From assembly GCA_937915925.1 (NCBI GenBank), contig CALGGM010000165.1, positions 1 through 6,018 of the forward strand: a DNA stretch of 6,018 nucleotides, written 5' to 3'. The notes below the pieces were generated by a model. The model saw only the letters and a program-made list of their open reading frames with translations, had not been told where the DNA came from and made no database searches. The position numbers were made by a program, and so were the translations under genes. Below, piece after piece: positions 1 to 5,623 of the stretch; position 1 is the first letter of the stretch, and each line of letters starts with the position of its first letter. The DNA comes from an uncultured Clostridia bacterium (lineage in GTDB: Bacteria; Bacillota; Clostridia; Christensenellales; CAG-138).

Positions 1-1249
1 ACAGCGCGCGCCCGATGAACATGCCTGCGCCGATCATGACGGAGATCGTTCCCATGACCGAAGCGCGCATACCGGACGGCGAGGATTCCGCGGGCATCGT
101 GAGGATCAGCGTGTCCGACATCGACCAAAGCCCGCCGATGGAGCAGCCGTACGCGATGCCGGCGGCGACGGGTCCCCAGTTTAGACGGCAGGCGAGCACG
201 AACAGCAGTAGTCCGACAAGCGCCAATCCACCGAGGATCAGACAGACCTTTTTGCGTCCGAGCTTATCCGAGAAGAACCCGCTCACGATCGTGACCGCGC
301 CGTTGACCAGCGGATAGATGATCAGCGCAACCGATACCAGCGCCGTGGACATTGCGCCCTCGAGCACCGTGGAATAGTACGAGGTATAGAACGTCGTTGC
401 AAAGAACAGAAAGCCCGTAATGAAGATCCAGCGGAGCTGACGGTTTTTGAAAATGAACCGGATCGCGCGGAACACGCCGCCCTGCTCGGCGGTGCCGTTC
501 TTTTTGTCCTCCTCCGCCTTCTTCTGCCGCTCCTCCGGCGTCAGCGAAAGGAAGCTCCTCCGCTGCTCCACAAAGACCGGCGTCTCCCGCATGAGCAGAA
601 ATGACCCGGCGCCGATGACGATCGCGACGATGACCGGGATCAGATACACCGTGCGCCAGCTCTCGGGCACGTCCTCCTTCAGGAACGCTTTCGACAGTAC
701 GCCGATCAGCGAAACGGAGATCAGCGCAATGCCCTTTGCGACAAAGCTGTAGGTCGCGCGCTTTTCTTTCGGCGCGGTCTCCATGATGTACAGCACCTGC
801 ATATCGTTCGGCGTGAAGAACAGCATGAACAGCATGCCGAGGATGTACTGCACGACGCTGTGGCTCGTCATGACGATCAGCATGCCGACGCCCATGCCGA
901 CGGTGTTGATCATCAGAAAGATCCGGCGTCCGAACCGGTCGGACAGCGACTTATAGAACGGTGTGACGATCAGAAACAGCTGCGCGACAAGCGCCCATGA
1001 ATCGACGGTGTTGATCGCGTTCTTGTATTCCGGCACGGTGACGTCGCGCGACGCGATCCCGAACAGATCGAACATCGCATACGGCTGCATGGCGGAGTTC
1101 ATGTTGGACGTGATCTCGTCCACGATGTAGATGACCGTCAGCACGATCATCGCAACCAGCAGATAATACGCGCTCTTCGGACGGTTCGCTTCGCGGTTCA
1201 GCCGCAGCAGCTCCCTCTGCTCCCGGGCAAAAGCCTTCTCCTTGTTCAA
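1..1249 (-). CDS. MFS transporter (sugar/metabolite-porter-like), 3' end cut by window edge
   Basis: Major facilitator superfamily permease, of which 416 codons are visible; the C-terminal part is outside the window. I read the frame directly: it begins LNKEKAFAREQRELL with a TTG start. Hydrophobic segments lie near residues 29-46, 82-99, 109-127, 132-148, 167-186, 200-219, 273-290, 302-325, 335-355, 360-378 and 396-413, so about 11 of 12 helices are present. MFS motif A occurs twice, as SDRFGRR (103-109) and SDKLGRK (327-333), at the 2-3 and 8-9 loops. RETPVF (221-226) after helix 6 resembles the PESPR-type motif of sugar porters. It is followed by a charged cytoplasmic loop of about 50 residues. 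The substrate cannot be told; a sugar, organic acid or drug is possible. TTG is the only sensible start: AAAGGAGG at 1257-1264 sits 7 bases upstream and no in-frame ATG precedes it. The gene has its own promoter, so it is probably not part of the ABC operon. Confidence 0.87.
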   Translation of the reverse strand, partial: MNKEKAFAREQRELLRLNREANRPKSAYYLLVAMIVLTVIYIVDEITSNMNSAMQPYAMFDLFGIASRDVTVPEYKNAINTVDSWALVAQLFLIVTPFYKSLSDRFGRRIFLMINTVGMGVGMLIVMTSHSVVQYILGMLFMLFFTPNDMQVLYIMETAPKEKRATYSFVAKGIALISVSLIGVLSKAFLKEDVPESWRTVYLIPVIVAIVIGAGSFLLMRETPVFVEQRRSFLSLTPEERQKKAEEDKKNGTAEQGGVFRAIRFIFKNRQLRWIFITGFLFFATTFYTSYYSTVLEGAMSTALVSVALIIYPLVNGAVTIVSGFFSDKLGRKKVCLILGGLALVGLLLFVLACRLNWGPVAAGIAYGCSIGGLWSMSDTLILTMPAESSPSGMRASVMGTISVMIGAGMFIGRAL

Positions 1250-1256
1250 AACGGTT

Positions 1257-1264
1257 CCTCCTTT
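1257..1264 (-). promoter_or_regulatory. Ribosome binding site that fixes the TTG start of the MFS gene
   Basis: AAAGGAGG on the minus strand lies 7 bases before TTG at 1247-1249. An ATG a little upstream (1269-1271) is in another frame, so this site decides the unusual start. Just upstream in the mRNA, GCGGC/GCCGC (1265-1279) could form a short 5-bp hairpin that abuts the site without covering it. Confidence 0.8.
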
Positions 1265-1290
1265 GCGGCATACCGCCGCTTCCGCTCCTC

Positions 1291-1319
1291 ATTATAACAA
1301 ATCCCCCGTGCCTCTGCAA
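1291..1319 (-). promoter_or_regulatory. Extended -10 promoter of the MFS gene
   Basis: On the minus strand there is TATAAT at 1291-1296, preceded by TG one base upstream (TGTTATAAT, a perfect extended -10). A weak -35, TTGCAG (3 of 6), lies at 1314-1319 with 17-bp spacing. Transcription would start near 1284 and give a leader of about 35 bases. The 17-bp spacer is almost entirely one arm of the hairpin that ends the upstream ABC operon. Confidence 0.72.
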
Positions 1320-1356
1320 TCCCGCTTTTGGCGCGGTCGGCAGGTACGGGGGATTT
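1299..1356 (-). terminator. Hairpin terminator after the ABC operon
   Basis: Inverted repeat 1299-1313 with 1342-1356: 11 perfect pairs (AAATCCCCCGT / ACGGGGGATTT), then one G-T pair and three more pairs, enclosing a 28-base loop. It begins 13 bases after the stop codon of the second ABC gene. On the minus strand the stem is followed by TTTGTTAT, a mediocre U-tract. On the plus strand it ends in ATTTTT, a better tract, so it may work in both directions. The stem is very G-C rich in the middle. I infer factor-independent termination; strength is uncertain because of the long loop. Confidence 0.68.
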
Positions 1357-1368
1357 TTCGTATAGTCT

Positions 1369-3213
1369 TTATGCCGCGAGCTCGAACTGGCTGTTGTAAA
1401 GCTCGGCGTAGAAGCCGTTTCTTTGCATCAGCTCGTCGTGCGTGCCGCTTTCGATGACGTCGCCGTCCTTCATGACAAGGATCAGATCGGCGTTGCGGAT
1501 CGTGGAAAGCCGATGCGCGATCACGAACGACGTGCGTCCCTGCATCAGCGTGTCCATCGCCTTCTGGATCAGCATTTCCGTGCGGGTATCGACCGAGCTC
1601 GTCGCCTCGTCTAAGATCAGCATCGGCGCGTTCTCGATCATGGCACGGGCGATCGTGATGAGCTGCCGCTGTCCGGCGGACAGGTTCGTGTTGTCGTCAA
1701 GCACCGTATCGTAGCCCTGAGGCAGCGTCTTAATGAAGCTGTGCAGCCCCACCGCCTTACACGCGCGCACGACCTGTTCGTCGGTCACGCCCTGCTTTGC
1801 ATAGATGATGTTCTCCTTCACCGTGCCTTCAAACAGCCATGTATCCTGCAGAACCATGCAGAACAGCGCATGTACGTTGGTCCGCGTCAGCTCGTCGATC
1901 GGTACGCCGTCGATGCAGATCTTTCCCGCATTCGTCTCGTAGAAGCGCATGAGAAGGTTGACCATCGTGGTCTTGCCCGCGCCGGTCGGTCCGACGATCG
2001 CGATCTTCTGCCCCGCCTTTGCCTCCGCCGAGAAGTCGTGGATGATGACCTTGTCGGGGTTGTAGCCGAAGCGCACATGGTCGAAGCTGACGTTTCCCTT
2101 CGCGGCGGAAAGCTTTGTCTGCTTGCCGCTCTCGTCGGACATCTCCGTTTCGGAAAGGAACGCGAACACGCGCTCGCCCGCCGCCGCAGCGGACTGGAGG
2201 TTGGTCGCCGCCTGCGCGATCTGTGAAAGCGGATTCGTAAACAGCCGAATGTAGATCATGAACGCCACGATGACCTCAAAGCCGATGACCTTGTTGATCG
2301 TCAGTACCGCGCCGACCACGCACACCACGACATAGCCGAGGTTGCCGATAAAGCCCATCAGCGGTCCCATCATGCCGGACAAAAACTGGCTTTTCCACGC
2401 GCTGTCATACAGCCCGTCGTTCATCTCGCGGAAGGTCGTCCGCGCCTGCCGTTCGCCGTTGTACGCCTTGACCACGGTGTGTCCCGCGTAGGTCTCCTCG
2501 ATGTGTCCGTTCAGCGCGCCAAGCTGGTTCTGCTGTCGCACGAAGTATTTCTGCGAGCGCTTGACGATCGTCGTCATCAGCGCAAAGCCGAGCAGCGACG
2601 CGAGGATGCCGGACAGCGCCATGATCCAGTTCGTATAGAACATCATAAAGAGACACCCCACGAACATCGTAATCGCCGTCACGAGCGTGCTGATGCTCTG
2701 TCGGTATGCCTGCCCGACCGTGTCGACGTCGTTGGTCACGCGTGAGAGCACGTCGCCGGTCGTCGTGCCGTCGAAGAATTTCAGCGGCAGGCGGTTGATC
2801 TTCTGTGAGATATCCTCGCGCATGCCCTTTTCGAGGCGCTGCGTGACCGTCGTCATGATCCATCCCTGCACGAGACTGAACAGTGCGCCGAGCCCGTAGA
2901 GCACGGCGAGCGTCACGGCGATCCGCAAAAACGCGTTCAGATCGATGCCGGTCATCAGCCCGTCTGTGATGATCTTGGTCATGTCCTTTAGCTTCGACGG
3001 TCCGATCAGGTTCAGGATCGTGCCAGCCGCCGCCATCAGCAGCGCGGTGACGATCATCGGAAGATAGCGTTTGCTGTAGCGGAGCAGGTCGCGGATCGCC
3101 TTGCCGAAGTCGTTCGCCTTTTCGCCGCCGCCCATGCGCGGTCCGTGTCCGGGACCCCTTCTGGGCGTATTGAACTTGGTATCGCCGACCTTATATTTCT
3201 TCTGTTCAGGCAT
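1369..3213 (-). CDS. ABC exporter half-transporter, catalytically competent subunit (permease + ATPase)
   Basis: Complete 614-residue type IV ABC exporter half: a membrane domain (helices near residues 51-72, 98-122, 174-193, 195-216, 281-305, 308-328) fused to an ATPase domain from about residue 373. Visible motifs are A-loop Y384, Walker A GPTGAGKT (408-415), Q-loop Q456, signature LSAGQ (511-515), Walker B MLILDE (531-536) with catalytic E536, D-loop SVD (540-542) and switch H567. The signature is altered from LSGGQ, while all hydrolysis residues are present. The N-terminus carries a Gly/Pro/Arg-rich extension of about 40 residues before helix 1. It should pair with the product of the gene just upstream to form a heterodimeric exporter in the cytoplasmic membrane, probably for drugs, lipids or peptides; the substrate is not evident. 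The start ATG overlaps the end of the upstream gene by 8 bases, and GGAGGAG lies at 3221-3227, so translation is probably coupled. Family members with this arrangement include TM288, BmrD and LmrD. Confidence 0.95.
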   Translation of the reverse strand: MPEQKKYKVGDTKFNTPRRGPGHGPRMGGGEKANDFGKAIRDLLRYSKRYLPMIVTALLMAAAGTILNLIGPSKLKDMTKIITDGLMTGIDLNAFLRIAVTLAVLYGLGALFSLVQGWIMTTVTQRLEKGMREDISQKINRLPLKFFDGTTTGDVLSRVTNDVDTVGQAYRQSISTLVTAITMFVGCLFMMFYTNWIMALSGILASLLGFALMTTIVKRSQKYFVRQQNQLGALNGHIEETYAGHTVVKAYNGERQARTTFREMNDGLYDSAWKSQFLSGMMGPLMGFIGNLGYVVVCVVGAVLTINKVIGFEVIVAFMIYIRLFTNPLSQIAQAATNLQSAAAAGERVFAFLSETEMSDESGKQTKLSAAKGNVSFDHVRFGYNPDKVIIHDFSAEAKAGQKIAIVGPTGAGKTTMVNLLMRFYETNAGKICIDGVPIDELTRTNVHALFCMVLQDTWLFEGTVKENIIYAKQGVTDEQVVRACKAVGLHSFIKTLPQGYDTVLDDNTNLSAGQRQLITIARAMIENAPMLILDEATSSVDTRTEMLIQKAMDTLMQGRTSFVIAHRLSTIRNADLILVMKDGDVIESGTHDELMQRNGFYAELYNSQFELAA

Positions 3214-4975
3214 GTTCGATCTCCTCCTTCGTCAACTGGGATTCCGCAATCTCGCGATAGACCCTGCACGATTTCAAAAGCTCCCTGTGCGTGCCGACGC
3301 CCGCGATCTCGCCGTCGTCGAGCACGATGATCTTATCCGCATCCATGATCGTGCCGATGCGCTGCGCCACGATCAGCGCCGTCGCGCCGTCGGTCTGCTT
3401 TTTCAGCGCGTGCCGGAGTGCGCGGTCGGTCTTATAGTCGAGCGCCGAGAACGTGTCGTCGAAGATATAGATCTCCGGTCGCCGCGCGATCGCCCGCGCG
3501 ATCGAAAGCCGCTGCTTCTGCCCGCCGGACACGTTCGTGCCGCCCTGCGCGATCGGCGCGTCGTACGTGCCTTCGAGCTTTGAAACGAACTCCTCCGCCT
3601 GCGCAACGGCGACCGCTTCCTTCACGAGCGCGTCGCCCGCGGGCGCTCCGCCGTTGTCGCCGTACGCGACGTTCGAGCGCACCGTGCCGGAAAAGAGCAC
3701 CGCACGCTGCGGCACGTAGCCGATGCGGTTTCGAAGCGCCTGCTGTGAAAAGTCCCTGACGTTCACGCCGTCGACCAGCAGCTCTCCGCCCGTGACGTCA
3801 TAGAAGCGCGGGATGAGGTTCACGAGCGTGCTCTTGCCGCTGCCCGTCGCGCCGATGAACGCGACCGTCTCGCCCTTCTTCGCGGTAAACGAGATGTGCT
3901 TTAAAATGTCGTCCGCCGCGTCCGGATAGCGGAACGAAACGTCGCGAAACTCGATCTCGCCCGCGTGCGCGGGATCGGTCTCCGTCACCGTGCCGTCCGT
4001 GATGCGCGGCGCCGTGTGCAGGACCTCGTCGATACGTCCCGCGGAGACCGCGGCACGCGGCAGCACGATCATCGTCATCGTCAGCATCATGAACGCCATG
4101 ATGACCTGCATCGCGTAGGACGAGAACACGACCATATCCGAGAACAGCTCGATCTTCTCCATGCCGAAAGCGGCGTCGATCATATAGACGCCGACCCAGT
4201 AGATCGCAAGCGTCAGCCCCGACATGATCAGCGTCATGACCGGCGCCATCACCGCAAGCGCGCGTCCCGTAAAGAGATGCGTTTTCATGAGATCGACGTT
4301 CGCCTTTTCAAACTTCTGCTCCTGATACCGCTCGGCGTTGTACGCGCGCACGACGCGGATGCCGCTGAGGTTCTCGCGCGTGACGCGGTTTAAGTTGTCG
4401 GTCAGCTTCTGGATCTTCGTAAAGCGCGGCACGACGAGAACGAACAGCGTGACGATCATCACCAGCAGCACGGCGACCGCCACCGCCGTAACCGTCGTCC
4501 ACTGCCAGCTCTTTCCCGCGATCTTCAGGATCGCCCAGACCGCCATGATCGGTGCTTTCACCATCGCCTGCAAGCCGATCGCGACCACCAGCTGGATCTG
4601 TGTGATATCGTTGGTGGAGCGGGTGATGAGGCTCGCGGTCGAAAACCCGCCGATCTCCTCCATCGTAAAGGCCATCACGCGATCGTACACCGCTTCACGA
4701 AGACGCATCGCAAGCCCCGCCGCGATCCGCGCCACAAAGAAGCCGGTCGCGACCGACGCCGCGACGCTGCCGAGCGCGCAAAGAAGCATCATGCCGCCGG
4801 CTTTTAAGATCTCGGACATGGCGCTGCCCTCGGTCTGTACGAGCTTGGTGATCTCGGACATGTAGTCCGGCATGCGAAGATCGAGCCACACCTGCGTCAC
4901 GATGAACGCAAGCGAAGCCGCCGCAAAGATCAGATCCTTCCGTTTCAAATATCGAAACAGCTTCAAAAGCTTCAT
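3206..4975 (-). CDS. ABC exporter half-transporter, subunit with degenerate ATP site (permease + ATPase)
   Basis: Complete 589-residue ABC exporter half. The membrane domain has helices near residues 14-33, 58-84, 128-150, 160-183, 240-266 and 280-305. The ATPase domain runs from about 340 to the end: A-loop Y350, Walker A GATGSGKST (375-383), Q-loop Q423, signature VSGGQ (482-486), Walker B IYIFDD (502-507) and D-loop SALD (510-513). Two catalytic positions are changed: the Glu after Walker B is D507, and the switch His is Q538 (in VAQRIGTI). ATP should therefore be hydrolysed poorly at its own site, while its intact signature completes the active site of the partner encoded downstream. This is the known asymmetry of heterodimeric multidrug-type exporters such as TM287/288, BmrCD and LmrCD. 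The start is set by AAGGAGG at 4983-4989, 7 bases upstream, and the ATG shares ATGA with the stop of the MarR gene. It is co-transcribed with the regulator before it and the ABC gene after it. The substrate is unknown. Confidence 0.95.
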   Translation of the reverse strand: MKLLKLFRYLKRKDLIFAAASLAFIVTQVWLDLRMPDYMSEITKLVQTEGSAMSEILKAGGMMLLCALGSVAASVATGFFVARIAAGLAMRLREAVYDRVMAFTMEEIGGFSTASLITRSTNDITQIQLVVAIGLQAMVKAPIMAVWAILKIAGKSWQWTTVTAVAVAVLLVMIVTLFVLVVPRFTKIQKLTDNLNRVTRENLSGIRVVRAYNAERYQEQKFEKANVDLMKTHLFTGRALAVMAPVMTLIMSGLTLAIYWVGVYMIDAAFGMEKIELFSDMVVFSSYAMQVIMAFMMLTMTMIVLPRAAVSAGRIDEVLHTAPRITDGTVTETDPAHAGEIEFRDVSFRYPDAADDILKHISFTAKKGETVAFIGATGSGKSTLVNLIPRFYDVTGGELLVDGVNVRDFSQQALRNRIGYVPQRAVLFSGTVRSNVAYGDNGGAPAGDALVKEAVAVAQAEEFVSKLEGTYDAPIAQGGTNVSGGQKQRLSIARAIARRPEIYIFDDTFSALDYKTDRALRHALKKQTDGATALIVAQRIGTIMDADKIIVLDDGEIAGVGTHRELLKSCRVYREIAESQLTKEEIEHA

Positions 4976-5418
4976 TTTTCTTCCTCCTTCGTCTCGGCGT
5001 CGCTGCCGACCAGCTTTTCAAGAAGGCAAAGAAGCGTCTTCTTCTCCTCCTCGGAAAGCTTGGAAAACAGCTGCTCCACCGCCTTCGCATGCTCCTCCAT
5101 GACCTCCTCCGCGCGCCGTTTTCCGCGCTCGGTGAGGACGACGATCGTACTGCGCCGATCCTGCGGGTCCGTTTCGCGTTCGAGAGATCCGTCCTCGACA
5201 AGGCGGTCGATCATCTCCGACAGCGTCGATTTGCTGACGTAGATCTCCCCCGCAATGTCCTGCTGCTTCATGCCGACGCCGCGTTTATACAGGATCACCA
5301 GAATGATCTCCCGATGCGCCATCGGCGAGCGCGCGCATTCCTGCGCCTTGTTTTTCCGCATCACGCGGTTCACCAGCATAAACCGGTCGAACAGCGCTGC
5401 GCTGATACTGTTCTGCAT
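4972..5418 (-). CDS. MarR-family transcriptional repressor of the ABC exporter operon
   Basis: A 148-residue winged-helix regulator starting MQNSISAALFDRF, the usual MarR length. Helix 1 is followed by the DNA-binding domain: the recognition helix falls around residues 61-75 (VSKSTLSEMIDRLVE), and the wing around 84-96 carries the family DxxDRR pattern (DPQDRRSTIVVLT). The C-terminal part (98-140) is a charged dimerisation helix pair. I chose ATG at 5418 because GGAGG (5423-5427) lies 4 bases upstream and a good promoter lies just beyond. The same frame stays open to an ATG at 5511, but that start would place the -10 and -35 boxes inside the gene. It is the first gene of the operon, and its stop overlaps the first ABC start (ATGA). 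By analogy with similar clusters it should repress itself and the exporter until a ligand, probably a transported compound, binds. Cysteines at 28 and 131 are present, but nothing marks it as a redox sensor. Confidence 0.93.
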   Translation of the reverse strand: MQNSISAALFDRFMLVNRVMRKNKAQECARSPMAHREIILVILYKRGVGMKQQDIAGEIYVSKSTLSEMIDRLVEDGSLERETDPQDRRSTIVVLTERGKRRAEEVMEEHAKAVEQLFSKLSEEEKKTLLCLLEKLVGSDAETKEEEK

Positions 5419-5442
5419 GCTTCCTCCGTTCGGTTCCGTACA

Positions 5443-5456
5443 GTTCGATTCCGAAC
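5443..5456. promoter_or_regulatory. Candidate MarR operator at the operon start point
   Basis: GTTCGATTCCGAAC is a 5+4+5 perfect inverted repeat directly downstream of the operon's -10 box (5458-5463) and spans the expected transcription start near 5451. Its left 11 bases recur with one mismatch at 5428-5438, and GTTCG and CGAAC occur again at 5478-5482 and 5498-5502 flanking the -35 region. The position suits steric repression by the operon's own MarR protein. Binding is inferred, not shown. Confidence 0.5.
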
Positions 5457-5457
5457 C

Positions 5458-5486
5458 ATTATAGTGTCGACCGCCGCGTTCGTCAA
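5458..5486 (-). promoter_or_regulatory. Promoter of the marR-ABC-ABC operon
   Basis: On the minus strand: -35 TTGACG (5481-5486, 5 of 6), 17-bp spacer, -10 TATAAT (5458-5463, 6 of 6). Transcription should begin near 5451, giving a leader of about 33 bases before the MarR start codon at 5418. This is a strong housekeeping-type promoter, so without repression the exporter genes would be well expressed. Confidence 0.85.
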
Positions 5487-5575
5487 TCCCCGAAATGCGA
5501 ACTTTCTGCAAACCGGACGTATTTTAACCGATCTCCCGCGCAATCATAAGGATCGGAGCGGGATCTCAATATAGG
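5487..5575. other. Middle of the divergent intergenic region, no gene seen
   Basis: This stretch lies between the -35 boxes of the two divergent promoters. I see no coding frame with a ribosome site. It holds one CGAAC half-site (5498-5502) and two short, mutually exclusive inverted repeats: CCGATC/GATCGG (5528-5533 with 5551-5556) and TCCCGC/GCGGGA (5534-5539 with 5558-5563). No T-tract follows either, so they do not look like terminators. They might be binding sites or chance in GC-rich DNA. Confidence 0.5.
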
Positions 5576-5604
5576 TTGACATATTATATCGCATGCGATA
5601 TAAT
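5576..5604 (+). promoter_or_regulatory. Consensus promoter of the OhrR-like gene
   Basis: TTGACA (5576-5581), exactly 17 bases, then TATAAT (5599-5604): 12 of 12 consensus bases at ideal spacing. The start point is expected near 5611, leaving a leader of only about 13 bases, so the ribosome site (AGGTGA, 5613-5618) would sit at the very 5' end of the mRNA. A promoter this strong in front of a regulator implies tight repression. Confidence 0.92.
5583..5604. promoter_or_regulatory. 22-bp perfect palindrome, probable MarR/OhrR-type operator
   Basis: ATTATATCGCA (5583-5593) is followed directly by its exact reverse complement (5594-5604), centred on GCATGC. It fills the promoter spacer from 2 bases after the -35 box and includes the whole -10 box, so a dimer bound here would block RNA polymerase. 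Size and symmetry fit a MarR-family dimer. The most likely binder is the product of the gene directly downstream (autoregulation); the divergent MarR protein is the alternative. Confidence 0.75.
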
Positions 5605-5623
5605 TTTCTCAGAGGTGAGGGAC

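Noticed and set aside
951..1319. Minus-strand 122-residue frame with an ATG at 1319
   Set aside because: It overlaps the MFS gene in another frame and would start upstream of the MFS promoter -10. The TTG frame has the ribosome site, membrane helices and MFS motifs.
1741..2226. Long plus-strand open frames opposite the ABC genes (also 4338-4865, 3101-3583, 3965-4393)
   Set aside because: They are reverse-strand shadows of the ABC genes in GC-rich DNA: no ribosome sites, no recognisable domains, Arg/His-rich compositions.
5419..5511. Upstream ATG at 5511 that would lengthen the MarR protein by 31 residues
   Set aside because: No ribosome site, residues unlike the family, and it would place the promoter -10 (and most of the -35) inside the coding region. 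ATG at 5418 has GGAGG and a family-like N-terminus.
5528..5563. Short inverted repeats CCGATC/GATCGG and TCCCGC/GCGGGA as a terminator or riboswitch
   Set aside because: The stems are 6 bp with 17-18 base loops, mutually exclusive, lack T-tracts, and lie upstream of both predicted start points, so they are probably not transcribed.
5583..5611. Second TATAAT on the minus strand inside the palindrome, possibly a divergent promoter
   Set aside because: It is a by-product of the palindrome. The matching -35 position reads TGAGAA (2 of 6) and there is no extended -10 TG.
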